64,000 nt of DNA from assembly GCA_025056305.1 (NCBI GenBank), contig JANWWJ010000021.1:1-64000 (forward strand), given 5' to 3'. Shown piece by piece: positions 9,461 through 18,637 of the stretch. The position numbers and the translations under genes are program-made. Origin of the DNA: Chitinophagales bacterium (GTDB taxonomy: Bacteria; Bacteroidota; Bacteroidia; Chitinophagales; UBA10324). Within the stretch, counting starts at the first letter, position 1. Every line of letters begins with the position of its first letter. Under the pieces are notes generated by a model that was not told where the DNA came from, did not search any database, and was given only the letters and a program-made list of their open reading frames with translations.

Positions 9461-11999
9461 GATGCAAGAAACGCAAAGCTATTCGCGATATTTTCGCAAT
9501 CCTGGTGTGTTGAAGCGGGGAGTACTCATCGCCTTGTTGATTATCAGCTCTCTGTATGCGCATGCATACACTGCAGATCAGGGGGAGGCCCCAGTGGAAG
9601 AGACAAGGCAAGCAAGCAAGAGGGACACGTTGGATGCGCCGGTGTATTATCAAGCGCGCGAGCGCAGTTGGATTGATCTGCAGAAGCAGCAGGTGTATCT
9701 GATCGGGGGAGCTGAAGTGCGGTATAAAGACATTACGCTGCAGGCCGACTCTATTGTATTCGACTGGCAAAACAGTGAAGTGCGGGCCTGCGGGCGCACC
9801 GATTCAACGGGTCAGCTAAGGGGTATGCCGGTATTTACGCAAGGGGGTGTAGCATACAAAGCCAAGACGATCAGCTACAATTTCCGAAGCCGAAAAGGCA
9901 AGATCAGCGACATCGTTACCGAGCAAGGCGAAGGGTATCTGATCAGCCAGACGGTGAAGCGGCTTGCCGATGAAACGTTTTTCGGACAGCACAACAAATA
10001 CACGACGTGCAAGCAGGAGCATCCGCATTTTTACATCAGTGCGGGGCGGGTAAAGGTGGTTCCGGACAAGGCCGTATATACAGGTCCGGCCAATCTGGTG
10101 ATCGGAGACGTACGCACGCCGCTGGTGGTGCCGTTCGGGATATTTCCGCTGATGGACAAGCGGCGGTCGGGGATCATCGTGCCGGAGTACGGGGAGCGAA
10201 GTGACCTGGGGTTTTATCTCAGAAACGGGGGATATTACCTGGGTTTGAGCGACCGATGGGATGTAGCCCTGACGGGGGATCTATACAGTAAGGGGAGCTG
10301 GGTAGCGAACGTAGCCTCGCGGTTTGTGCGCCGCTACCGGTACCATGGGTCATTGAACCTGACGTATGCACGGCTGCGAACGTTTCGGGTAGAACAGAAC
10401 CGGTTCGAAGCGAATCCGCAGTTTAACGTACGCCTGAATCTGAGTCAAGACAGCCGAGCACGGCCTCACAGCAATTTTTCGGCATCGATAGCCTTTGGGA
10501 CGTCGCAGTTCAACCAGTTGCTGGGAGATGTGCGGAGCACTTATCTGAACAATACCTATCAATCATCGATCAGCTACCGGAAGACGGTGCCGGAGACGCC
10601 GTTTCATTTTACGATCTCGGCGGCGCATCAGCAGAGTACGCTGAACCGGCAGGTGAGTGTACAATTGCCGGTGCTGAATATCGGCATGGCGCAGGTATAT
10701 CCGTTTCGGCGCAAGGTGAGTGCAGGCCGCCTGCGCTGGTATGAAAAAATCGGGATCACTTATACGGGCGATGCGCGCCATCAGTTGGCCGCGGCCGATA
10801 CGCTGTTGTTGCAAGGCCAGCCGTTGAAGCGATCGCTGGCGGGCATGCAGCACAGCCTGCCGATCAGCACCAGCGTACACGTGTTGCGATACATTCAGGT
10901 GACGCCATCGGTAAACTTCCGGGAAGTATGGACGTTGCAGCGTATCGAGCGGCGGTGGGATACTGAGGGGCAGCGATTAGTAAGCGATACGGTGCAAAAA
11001 TTTTTTTCCGGCCGGGAATATTCGTTAGCTGTAGGCAGCAGTACGCGCCTGTACGGAACGATGCAATTCAAGCGGGGAAAGGTGCGGGCAATGCGTCATG
11101 TGCTGACGCCATCGGTGAGTTACAGTTTTCGGCCGGATTTCGGGGCGCCGCGCTATGGGTATTATTACGATGTGGTGGTGGACAGCACGGGCAGGCAGCA
11201 GCGGTTTTCGTATTTCGACGGAGCGGTGTACAGCGGACCGGCGGCAGGGGCATTTCACGGACTGAATTTTTCGCTGGCCAACGTGCTGGAGATGAAGGTG
11301 GCTTCGATGCGCGACACGGCAAGCGGGATCAGAAAGGTGAAGGTGCTGGATGCGCTGAACGTGTCGGGCAATTACAACTTCGCTGCCGACTCGTTCCAAT
11401 GGGGCAATGTAAATGTGGGCGGGCGTACGACGCTGATGGATCGCATAGGGATTCAATTCAGTTCGGTGCTGGACCCGTACGTACGCGACAGCACAGGGCG
11501 GCGACGAGATCAGTTGCTGATAGCGACGGGGCGGGGATGGTTGCGGTGGACGAGTGCGACGGTAGGCATCAATGCGACGCTGCAGTCGGGCAAGGGTTCG
11601 ACGGCACGCAGCATGCCCGAGTCGTTATTGTTGTCGGGGGATCGGTATCAGGATCTGAACATACCCTGGAATGTTTCGCTGGGCTATAATTTGCTGCTGC
11701 GACAAGGGTTTACTTCGGACGGGCGAGATACGACTTTGATCACCCAGGCGCTGAGCATCAGCGGGGGGTTCAGCCTGACGCAGCGGTGGAAAGTGAGCGG
11801 AAGTACTTCGTTTGATTTTGTGCAAAAGAAGTTTCCTACGGCGATGGTAGAGATTTACCGCGATCTGCATTGTTGGGAGATGAGCCTGCAGTGGATTCCG
11901 TTCGGGCTGCGGCAGAGCTACAATTTCACGTTGCGGGTAAAGGCGCCGGTGTTGCAGGATGTAAGGCTGAGGAAGACGTCAGATTGGTATAGCTTCTAA
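9459..11999 (+). CDS. lptD: Putative LPS-assembly outer-membrane protein LptD
   Basis: About 846 residues. The N-terminus has a hydrophobic leader (RGVLIALLIISSLYAHA). An LptA/OstA-like segment follows (YLIGGAEVRYKD, LQADSIVFDW), then the LptD region with CKQEHPHFYI, FPLMDKRRSGIIVPEYG and alternating beta strands to the end, as in a large outer-membrane barrel. LptD inserts lipopolysaccharide into the outer leaflet. The start is uncertain. ATG codons at 9459 and 9462 are the first likely ones, but a GTG at 9507 would give a cleaner signal peptide and leave room for the promoters of both divergent genes. The stop lies 6 bp from the 3' end of the convergent tRNA-Val gene. Confidence 0.88.
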   Translation: MMQETQSYSRYFRNPGVLKRGVLIALLIISSLYAHAYTADQGEAPVEETRQASKRDTLDAPVYYQARERSWIDLQKQQVYLIGGAEVRYKDITLQADSIVFDWQNSEVRACGRTDSTGQLRGMPVFTQGGVAYKAKTISYNFRSRKGKISDIVTEQGEGYLISQTVKRLADETFFGQHNKYTTCKQEHPHFYISAGRVKVVPDKAVYTGPANLVIGDVRTPLVVPFGIFPLMDKRRSGIIVPEYGERSDLGFYLRNGGYYLGLSDRWDVALTGDLYSKGSWVANVASRFVRRYRYHGSLNLTYARLRTFRVEQNRFEANPQFNVRLNLSQDSRARPHSNFSASIAFGTSQFNQLLGDVRSTYLNNTYQSSISYRKTVPETPFHFTISAAHQQSTLNRQVSVQLPVLNIGMAQVYPFRRKVSAGRLRWYEKIGITYTGDARHQLAAADTLLLQGQPLKRSLAGMQHSLPISTSVHVLRYIQVTPSVNFREVWTLQRIERRWDTEGQRLVSDTVQKFFSGREYSLAVGSSTRLYGTMQFKRGKVRAMRHVLTPSVSYSFRPDFGAPRYGYYYDVVVDSTGRQQRFSYFDGAVYSGPAAGAFHGLNFSLANVLEMKVASMRDTASGIRKVKVLDALNVSGNYNFAADSFQWGNVNVGGRTTLMDRIGIQFSSVLDPYVRDSTGRRRDQLLIATGRGWLRWTSATVGINATLQSGKGSTARSMPESLLLSGDRYQDLNIPWNVSLGYNLLLRQGFTSDGRDTTLITQALSISGGFSLTQRWKVSGSTSFDFVQKKFPTAMVEIYRDLHCWEMSLQWIPFGLRQSYNFTLRVKAPVLQDVRLRKTSDWYSF
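9474..9481 (-). promoter_or_regulatory. TAnnTTTG promoter element for amidase
   Basis: The - strand reads TAGCTTTG, 13 nt upstream of the amidase ATG. It lies inside the upstream end of the lptD reading frame, which bears on the choice of lptD start. Confidence 0.5.
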
Positions 12000-12005
12000 A
12001 TGTTG

Positions 12006-12080
12006 TGGGTTGTACTGGACTCGAACCAGTGACCCCTACCCTGTCAAGATAGTGCTCTGAACCAGCTGAGCTAACAACCC
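12006..12080 (-). tRNA. tRNA-Val (anticodon GAC)
   Basis: A 75-nt cloverleaf on the - strand. Acceptor stem GGGTTGT/ACAACCC with discriminator A, D-arm TAGCTCAGCTGG, anticodon stem CTATC/GGTAG around loop TTGACAG (anticodon GAC), and T-arm with GGTTCGAGTCC. CCA is not encoded. Confidence 0.95.
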
Positions 12081-12087
12081 AACGAAG

Positions 12088-12095
12088 CAAAGATA
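12088..12095 (-). promoter_or_regulatory. TAnnTTTG promoter element for tRNA-Val
   Basis: The - strand reads TATCTTTG, ending 8 nt before the first tRNA base. This is the spacing expected if transcription starts at or next to the mature 5' end. Confidence 0.7.
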
Positions 12096-12711
12096 AAAAA
12101 TGAAAGGGGCCGATATGTGGGTGGCAGCGGCTGTGCGCCGCGGATTCAGAACCATTCAGGCAGCGTAAAGAGATCCAAGAACCGATGGCTTAAGGGGTCA
12201 AGGCCGTACAGGCCATGTTGAAACCGGCAAATGGCTGTGGCTGCGATGACGTTCAGTCGTTGCGGTGCCTTTGAAGGATGAAGGTTTGTTTCATATGATG
12301 TTGTTTGTTTTTTGTGGAACCGTGCTGTGAAAACAGGAGTTGTGCTGTTTTTTGATTACGGAAAAGATGGCGGAGCAATGCAAGAAAAAATCCTTATACT
12401 TGGGAATAGAAAGAAGATATAAGGTATCGTGCAGGGCCTTTCCGGGATGCAGACGTGTTAGACAGGAAATAAATTGCAGAGGGGCCGTGGCGTATTCCGC
12501 TATTTTTTGTGAAATGTGTCATGACGCTCTGGATTTGACGGGCTCTGCCCTCTTTCTGCACCAACAGGCCGATGCCTTTGGTATGGCGGGTTTGATGTGA
12601 AATTTTCATCTTGAAAAATTTAGAAACAAATACAGCAAAAATTAATAGGTTTTGACGGTGGGGTTGAGGCAGTGTGGGTTGCTGCAGGCGATGCAAGGCC
12701 GAAAGGCAGGA
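12096..12711. other. Long gap with no recognised gene
   Basis: About 616 bases between tRNA-Val and the next T9SS cargo gene. Open frames of 86 and 100 codons overlap on opposite strands, but neither resembles a protein family or has a convincing start. A small A/T inverted repeat (AAATTTT and AAAATTT) lies near 12600. A small RNA cannot be excluded or supported from the sequence alone. Confidence 0.45.
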
Positions 12712-13470
12712 TCAGGGACCGGCGATGACTATGGTTTTTCTGTAGCGTTGCGATGCGCTGATCATTTCCAGCAGATAGGTACCTGCGGGCAAGGGACAGT
12801 GCAACAAGATTTCGCCGACCTGAGCCGACGGTTGTTGTTTCTGTTCCATGAGGACACGGCCGGCCAGGTCGGTGATGCGGAATAGAGCCGGAGCGGCGGA
12901 TTTGAGGGTGAAGGGAATGTGAATGTAGGTATGAGCGGGATTGGGATATGGAGTTCCGAGCCCTTCGATGACATCATGAACAGGCGGTGTCGTGCTTTGG
13001 GGCAAAACCTGTAGGAAGAAAAAGGTGATGGTGTCGGGCGTGGGGGGCAAGGAAAATGTGTAGCAGTCGTTGACGTAGATGGTTACGAAGACCTGCAGGG
13101 GGTGAATGCCTATTTGGTTTTGGGTAGCCGTACCAGAGATTTTGGCGCAGCCGTTCTGGCCGCCTTTAACGCTGCACCACGGCACATGGCAGCCATAGGT
13201 GAAGCCGGCAGGCAAGCCCTTGACGCTGTCAATGGTTAAGGAATCGATACAAAGGAGCACGTCGTAGATGACGTAGTTGCCAAAGACCAGGTCGACAACA
13301 GTATCAGCGGGCAGGCGGAAGTAGATAGTTTCTTCGTAAGGGATATTGACGAAGGCAGGGGCCAGCGTATCGGGTTCGATGCCGCTGACGGTGTCGTTGT
13401 TAGGAATGCAGGCCTGACCGAAGGCGGTTGCGAAAGTCAGTACAAACAAGAGGGAGCAGAAGCAGCGCAT
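12712..13470 (-). CDS. Small T9SS cargo protein of unknown function
   Basis: A 252-residue protein. The ATG at 13470 gives MRCFCSLLFVLTFATAFGQ, a clear signal peptide; the longer frame would need a TTG start. The mature part (about 20-165) is beta-rich with several cysteines (ACIPNND, YGCHVPWCS, NGCAKISG) and no family I recognise, though it resembles putative Ig-like modules that describe averaged properties in Bacteroidota proteins. The C-terminus (about 170-252) is a T9SS type A sorting domain: GTPYPNPAHTYIHIPF, ITDLAGRVL, LPAGTYLLEM. It is presumably exported to the surface or medium. The neighbour at 13550 is divergent and is also T9SS cargo. Confidence 0.8.
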   Translation of the reverse strand: MRCFCSLLFVLTFATAFGQACIPNNDTVSGIEPDTLAPAFVNIPYEETIYFRLPADTVVDLVFGNYVIYDVLLCIDSLTIDSVKGLPAGFTYGCHVPWCSVKGGQNGCAKISGTATQNQIGIHPLQVFVTIYVNDCYTFSLPPTPDTITFFFLQVLPQSTTPPVHDVIEGLGTPYPNPAHTYIHIPFTLKSAAPALFRITDLAGRVLMEQKQQPSAQVGEILLHCPLPAGTYLLEMISASQRYRKTIVIAGP

Positions 13471-13549
13471 GAGCAGGTGAATTGATTGTAACAATGTTAG
13501 AAAAAATTTCCATCTTCACCAGGTCAACCACCACGACAAAAACGCAGCC

Positions 13550-16500
13550 ATGAAAAGATTGCTTTTAGCCCTTTTGGTGCTTTTGATGCAAACGCCGGCA
13601 TTTGGGGTGTTGCGCATTGCTTCGGTGAGTGGGAACTGGAACAATGCGGCGGTGTGGGGCGGTACGGTGCCTGCCGCCAATGATGACATACAGATCAATG
13701 CAGGAGTAACCGTGACGATCAACGTCAACCCGGCAACGATTGTAAACGTGACCATAAACGGGACGTTGCAATGGGATGCGACGGGTACGGGGCGGACGTG
13801 GACGGTGACGGGAAATTTTACGGTAAACAGCGGAGGCAGCTTTATTTGTGCGGCACCGGGGACTGCTACGACGCACACGTTCAACTACAATGGCAACAAC
13901 CTGACCAATCACGGCACCTTCAATCTGGTCAACGGAAGCAATAAGTGCAATGTGACGCTGGGTTCCACGGGCCAGAACAACATCGGGGGCAGCAGCCCCT
14001 TAACCTTCAACAAGCTGATTTTAAACAACACCAACGGCAAGTTTCAGATCGTATATGAAGATGAATCGTTCACGACCAGTGAGCTGACGCCCACGAAGCT
14101 CAACGTGAGCATTACGACGCTGGATACGATGGCCATCCGGCAGGGACTGCTGATCGGGTGTGCCACCAACAATGCGACCATTTCGCACAGCTTCGCGCAT
14201 TTCAAGATGGGATCGGGCGGCTCGAAGATTACCTCTTCGGTATCGTTGAGTGGGTCAACCACCTTTACCATCAATACGGCGATGGTGCTCAACGACGCAA
14301 CCAATGCGCATGTTACCATGACCGTCACAGGCACGTTCACTTCGCCGTCGATGACGCAGAGCAATGCAGCCACGGCCTATGCCCTGCTGGGCCCGAATTG
14401 TTACGGTGGAAGCAACAATGCCACTACGCTCAACGTGAATGGTGAGTGGAACATGACCGACATCTTTGTTTTTGTAGGCAACACGAAGCTGTACGGAGGT
14501 ACAGAACCGAACAATCCAACAGTGACGTGTTCGGGTAATGTGACTTGGGCCAGCACCGAAACGCATACCATAGATCTGCCCTTCACCAGCGATGATTTTT
14601 ACCTGAAGACCTGCTATTTCGGTTTGTTTGACTCGCAGGGAGCTTTTCCGCTGATTCAACTAAACGGAGGCAGCGTTTCTGCGCCGAACCACTGGAACAT
14701 AGCCTTCGATGTTTTCAATGCGGAGATTCAGGATAGCAGCCCGTTAGGGAATTACACGGTGGTTCAGATTTCGGAGAGCATGGGCAACTGGGTGGTCAAC
14801 GGACATTGGAGGATCACAGCAGGAAATGCCATTGCCGTACATTCTGACAACACCCTAACCATCAATGGATCGCTGCGTGTGGTGAGCAATGCAGAAGTGG
14901 CCGGCTCGGAAACGGAGACTGAAGACGCAGGTTATGTGCCCACTGCCGGCCCGAAGCTTTTGTTTGGCAGCAGCGGGGTGTTTTATGTAGAAAATACCGC
15001 CGGTCTGGGCAACGGCACTTTAGCTGAAGCCTCCAGCAATGTAGCTGTCAAGAACCGTTCGGCGGATATTGACTGGGATCTAAACGCCATCAGCACTGCA
15101 GGTACGATTGCCTATGAAGTAAACAGTCAGACGGTGACTGCACGCACGTATTATCATTTGACACTGAACGGAGGTACCAAGACATTGGCCAATGCGATCA
15201 CGGTAAACGGTACGCTTACCGTGGGCAGCGGAACCACGCTTGCCAACGGGGGCTACACGGTGTCAGCCAAAGGAGCAGTGAGCCACAGCGGTACGCACAG
15301 CGGTACCGGCAAAATCGTGCTGAACGGGACGACAAGTCAAACGCTGAGCGGCAGCGGCAGTGAATGGGGTAATGTAGAACTGAACAACAGTGCGGGGGCG
15401 GTCTGTTCTGCAACGTTGAGCACGACAGGCACATTTACGTTTACCAACGGGGTGTTGACGACGTCGAGCTCCAGTTTGCTTAGTTTAGGGGGAAGCGGAA
15501 CGATAGCCGGAGGCAGCAGCACGTCATATGTTTCGGGGCCGATGGTGAAAACGACCACCTCGACGAGCGGGTTTACGTTTCCGGTAGGAAAAGGCGGGCG
15601 GTACCGAGCGGTAACGATTACGCCAACATCGGCAAGCAGCACGACGTGGATGGTTGAATATTTCAATAATTCATATACAAACACCAGCTCTGTTGTAGCG
15701 CCTATTACGAGTGTGAATATGGCGTCGTATTGGACGGTAGATCGGACGAGCGGGTCGGCCAATGCCACGGTGCGGCTGAGCTGGGGCAGTGAGGAAGGGC
15801 TCAGCGATTTGAACGGTCTTACGGTGGGGCGATGGAACGGCTCGGCATGGGAAGATGCGGGAAATACGAGCGTGACGGGAAGCCCATCATCGGGGACGGT
15901 CACGTCGGCTACCGTATCGTCGTTTTCGCCTTTTACGTTGGCCGAAGCCAACACGATCAGCACCGGTACCGTCAGCGGCTCACCGTTTTGTGCTGAGGTG
16001 ACTATTACCGTTCCGTTCACTTCGACGGGAACGTTTCATGCCGGAAATGTTTATACGGTTCAGATTTCAGACAAGAACGGAAGTTTCGCTGCACCCACCA
16101 ATCTGGGAACGTTGGCTAGCACGGCTAATTCCGGCAACATCAATGCGACGTTTCCACCGGAATTTCCCAAAGGCAAGAAATACCGGATTCGCGTAGTATC
16201 CAGCAATCCGGCCGTTATCGGAACCGACAATGGCAGCAACTTAGAAATGCTGGATTGCGCCAAGCCTACCGGCCTGACGGCCACGGGCATTACGCAAACT
16301 TCGGCCACGATCAGTTGGAATGCCATGGCTTGTGCGGTAGAATATCGGCTGCAATACCGGAAGCAAGGCACCAGCGGATGGACAAATAAGACGACTTCTA
16401 CAAATTCCTACACGATCACGGGCCTGACGGCCAATACGACCTATGAGTATCGTGCGCGGACGCATTGCACACCCACGGCCAGCACGAAGTCGGGCAATTC

Positions 16501-16783
16501 GGCCATACAAACGTTTACCACATCACCACGTTTAGGACATGAGCCGCATGCCGGGCCGGTTTTGCATCCGAATCCGGCAAGCGACAGGGTTGAAGTACAG
16601 GTTGGTGATGGTACGCAGCAGATCCGACTTTCGGACATTACCGGCCGCACGATTTCCAACCTTTTAGTCGAAGATGAAGTGTCGAAAGTAGTGTTGGACC
16701 TGAGCGCACTGCCTGCAGGGATTTACTTTGTCGAAGTGAAGACAGGCAGCCGAAGCACGACGCACAAGCTGATCAAAGAGTAG
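13550..16783 (+). CDS. Large T9SS cargo with beta-helix/G8-like region and fibronectin domain
   Basis: A 1077-residue protein with signal peptide MKRLLLALLVLLMQTPAFG. It opens with a G8-like motif (SVSGNWNNAAVWGG, PAANDDIQINAG). A long Gly/Thr/Asn-rich repetitive beta region follows (to about 790), probably a right-handed beta-helix or stacked sandwiches. Next is a module beginning ISTGTVSGSPFC and ending YRIRVVSSNPAVIG, also present in the protein at 25384. A fibronectin type III domain (PTGLTATGITQTSATISW, TTYEYRARTHC) and a T9SS sorting domain (LHPNPASDRVEV, LPAGIYFVEVKTG) complete it. Likely surface-exposed or released, possibly binding polysaccharide; function unknown. An intrinsic terminator follows the stop. 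Confidence 0.85.
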   Translation: MKRLLLALLVLLMQTPAFGVLRIASVSGNWNNAAVWGGTVPAANDDIQINAGVTVTINVNPATIVNVTINGTLQWDATGTGRTWTVTGNFTVNSGGSFICAAPGTATTHTFNYNGNNLTNHGTFNLVNGSNKCNVTLGSTGQNNIGGSSPLTFNKLILNNTNGKFQIVYEDESFTTSELTPTKLNVSITTLDTMAIRQGLLIGCATNNATISHSFAHFKMGSGGSKITSSVSLSGSTTFTINTAMVLNDATNAHVTMTVTGTFTSPSMTQSNAATAYALLGPNCYGGSNNATTLNVNGEWNMTDIFVFVGNTKLYGGTEPNNPTVTCSGNVTWASTETHTIDLPFTSDDFYLKTCYFGLFDSQGAFPLIQLNGGSVSAPNHWNIAFDVFNAEIQDSSPLGNYTVVQISESMGNWVVNGHWRITAGNAIAVHSDNTLTINGSLRVVSNAEVAGSETETEDAGYVPTAGPKLLFGSSGVFYVENTAGLGNGTLAEASSNVAVKNRSADIDWDLNAISTAGTIAYEVNSQTVTARTYYHLTLNGGTKTLANAITVNGTLTVGSGTTLANGGYTVSAKGAVSHSGTHSGTGKIVLNGTTSQTLSGSGSEWGNVELNNSAGAVCSATLSTTGTFTFTNGVLTTSSSSLLSLGGSGTIAGGSSTSYVSGPMVKTTTSTSGFTFPVGKGGRYRAVTITPTSASSTTWMVEYFNNSYTNTSSVVAPITSVNMASYWTVDRTSGSANATVRLSWGSEEGLSDLNGLTVGRWNGSAWEDAGNTSVTGSPSSGTVTSATVSSFSPFTLAEANTISTGTVSGSPFCAEVTITVPFTSTGTFHAGNVYTVQISDKNGSFAAPTNLGTLASTANSGNINATFPPEFPKGKKYRIRVVSSNPAVIGTDNGSNLEMLDCAKPTGLTATGITQTSATISWNAMACAVEYRLQYRKQGTSGWTNKTTSTNSYTITGLTANTTYEYRARTHCTPTASTKSGNSAIQTFTTSPRLGHEPHAGPVLHPNPASDRVEVQVGDGTQQIRLSDITGRTISNLLVEDEVSKVVLDLSALPAGIYFVEVKTGSRSTTHKLIKE

Positions 16784-16789
16784 GCCGGC

Positions 16790-16817
16790 AAAGCCCGTTG
16801 GGGCTTTAATCGTTTTT
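16790..16817 (+). terminator. Rho-independent terminator after 13550 gene
   Basis: Stem AAAGCCC/GGGCTTT with loop GTTG, followed by AATCGTTTTT. The next gene's ATG lies only 3 nt beyond the T run, so that gene must be transcribed by read-through or from a promoter inside the upstream gene. Confidence 0.75.
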
Positions 16818-16820
16818 GTG

Positions 16821-17747
16821 ATGACCTTTTTAGAACTGGCCGTTCGTGTTCTTCAGGAAGCTAAGCGACCACTGACCGCGCGGGAAATATGGATGTCAGG
16901 GGTTGAACAGGGGTATGACCGGATGCTGAGGAGTGCGGGCAAGACTCCGTGGAGCACCCTTGCCGCGCAGCTTTATGTTTCGGTGCGTGATGATGCGCAG
17001 TCGCCTTTTGGTGTCACGGGGGAAAGGCCAAAGAAATTTTATCTGCGGTCGCGGGCCGATGTACTGAACAACAGCGATGAGAATTCAGAGGACAAATACG
17101 CGGTACCGGCTCATCTGAAAAGCATTCAAGTGCCGGAGAAAGATTTGCATGCCTTTCTGACAACATATGCCTTTTATCATTTGAAGTGTTATACGAAATC
17201 CATTCAGCACTCGCTGTCCACAAAAAAGGGATTTGGCGAATGGTTGCATCCGGATGTGGTTGGATGTGTGTTTCATTTTGCAGATTGGGCACAGGAGGTC
17301 TATGAATTGAGTGCTGCTGCCGGCCACACATCGTTTCATCTGCTTTCATTTGAAATCAAGCGCGAGCTGTCGTTTGCGAACTTGAGGGAAAGTTTTTTTC
17401 AAACAGTTTCTAATTCAAGCTGGGCTCATGAAAGCTATCTGGTCGCCGCTGAAATAAGCACCGATGCCGATTTTATGGAGGAGCTATCGAGGCTTTCGGC
17501 CTCTTTCGGCATTGGAATTATTCATCTGAACATTCAAAATATACATGACTCACAGATTCTGTTTCAGGCCAAGCATCGAGATGCGCTGGATTGGACCACC
17601 ATCAACAAGCTGACGCAAATGAACAGTGATTTCCGGGAGTTCATTACGACGGTAAAGATTGACCTGAGCAGTCGTAAGATTCACCGGAAGGAATACAATG
17701 CCGTTTTAGAGCCGGAACAACTGGAACTTTTGTTGAAGAAGGATTGA
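16821..17747 (+). CDS. HARE-HTH protein with PD-(D/E)xK-like C-terminal domain (HrgA/COG2958 type)
   Basis: A 308-residue protein. The N-terminal 75 or so residues match a HARE-HTH winged helix: FLELAVRVLQEAKRPLTAREIW, then TPWSTLAAQLYVSVRDD and FYLRSRADV. The C-terminal half has features of a PD-(D/E)xK nuclease fold: HPDVVG with P144-D145, SFEIK with E178 and K180, and a helix with SNSSWAHESYLVA. Family knowledge: HARE-HTH proteins are proposed to read DNA modification and are often found with restriction systems; HrgA-type genes can replace a restriction gene. No methyltransferase is nearby, so this looks like an orphan. The nuclease assignment is inferred from motif spacing. The start is ATG; a GTG three bases upstream is possible. 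There is almost no leader after the preceding terminator. Confidence 0.72.
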   Translation: MTFLELAVRVLQEAKRPLTAREIWMSGVEQGYDRMLRSAGKTPWSTLAAQLYVSVRDDAQSPFGVTGERPKKFYLRSRADVLNNSDENSEDKYAVPAHLKSIQVPEKDLHAFLTTYAFYHLKCYTKSIQHSLSTKKGFGEWLHPDVVGCVFHFADWAQEVYELSAAAGHTSFHLLSFEIKRELSFANLRESFFQTVSNSSWAHESYLVAAEISTDADFMEELSRLSASFGIGIIHLNIQNIHDSQILFQAKHRDALDWTTINKLTQMNSDFREFITTVKIDLSSRKIHRKEYNAVLEPEQLELLLKKD

Positions 17748-17758
17748 GCGGATTGCTG

Positions 17759-18637
17759 CTATTTGACTTCCAGCACTTCGATGTCAAAGATGAGGATGCT
17801 GTTAGGGGGAATGGAGCCGGCGCCGCGTTCGCCATAGCCGAGTACGGAAGGGATGATGAGGGTGCCTTTTCCTCCCGCATGAAAGAGGGCAATGCCTTCC
17901 TCCCACCCTTTGATGACCTGGCGGGCCCCCAACTGAAAGCTAAAAGGCTCACGGCCCGGCAGGCGAGAGCTGTCGAAGGTGCGGCCGTCGAGCAAGCGAC
18001 CGGTATAGTGCACGGTGACTTTTTTTCCTGAGAGCGCCTTTGGACCATTGCCCTGTTTTTCGATGATGTAATACAAACCAGAGGCAGTACGTTGGGCAGA
18101 CAGGTTATTGCGTTTCAGATAATCTTCAATGAGTATGCTTTCCTGTTGGAGGCGGCGTGCTGCTTCTTCTGCGCGGCGCCGCTCGAATTCATCTTTCGAC
18201 ACCAGGTCAACCACTTTTACCTGGACTTTGATGAACTGACCGGGGCGAGCGAAAGGGGGCCAATCTTTCTGATTTTTGAAAACCGAGTCGGTAGGCAGCA
18301 GGATGATAGCGCTGTCGCCGGCACCCAGCAGGGCAAAGACTTCCATGGGGTCGCCGGCATAGGCCGGTTCGCCGATGGTAAGTTGCATGGGGCCGGTTTG
18401 AGCGTCGTAGGTAGAAAACAAGACCGAATCGTAACCAGTGCTGTAGATGGCGTTAATTTTCATGATATCGGATGGGCGGGCTTTGGGGGCGCCTGCGTCG
18501 TGAATCATTTTTACCCAGAGACCTCTTGGGGTACGAATAAAGCCCTCGGGTACGGGCTGAGCGTGAAGGTGAAGTACCGCCAGCAACAACGAGGGGTACC
18601 AGAAGTTTTTCACGGTTAGCTGATGATGTCTAAGCAT
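17759..18637 (-). CDS. FKBP-type peptidyl-prolyl isomerase, exported
   Basis: A 292-residue protein with a C-terminal FKBP domain (about 195-290: VTVHYTGRLLDG, FDSSRLPGREPFSF, VIKGWEEGI, GYGERGAGSIPPNSILIF). The FKBP domain isomerises X-Pro bonds during folding. The preceding 190 residues form a separate domain shared with the upstream paralogue (GDPMEVFALLGAGDSAI), so this is a tandem duplication. The annotated ATG overlaps the upstream stop by 22 bp; a GTG at 18613 would give the neater leader MKNFWYPSLLLAVLHLHAQ and I cannot decide between them. No lipobox is seen, so it is probably periplasmic. It is the last gene of the nrnA-FKBP-FKBP operon. Confidence 0.88.
   Translation of the reverse strand: MLRHHQLTVKNFWYPSLLLAVLHLHAQPVPEGFIRTPRGLWVKMIHDAGAPKARPSDIMKINAIYSTGYDSVLFSTYDAQTGPMQLTIGEPAYAGDPMEVFALLGAGDSAIILLPTDSVFKNQKDWPPFARPGQFIKVQVKVVDLVSKDEFERRRAEEAARRLQQESILIEDYLKRNNLSAQRTASGLYYIIEKQGNGPKALSGKKVTVHYTGRLLDGRTFDSSRLPGREPFSFQLGARQVIKGWEEGIALFHAGGKGTLIIPSVLGYGERGAGSIPPNSILIFDIEVLEVK

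Noticed and set aside
12340..12696. Overlapping 86- and 100-codon open frames on opposite strands in the tRNA-Val gap.
   Set aside because: No family resemblance, no convincing start or leader, and each is explained by chance openness.
17000..17747. A restriction-modification system around the HARE-HTH gene.
   Set aside because: No methyltransferase, specificity subunit or helicase gene is present on either side.
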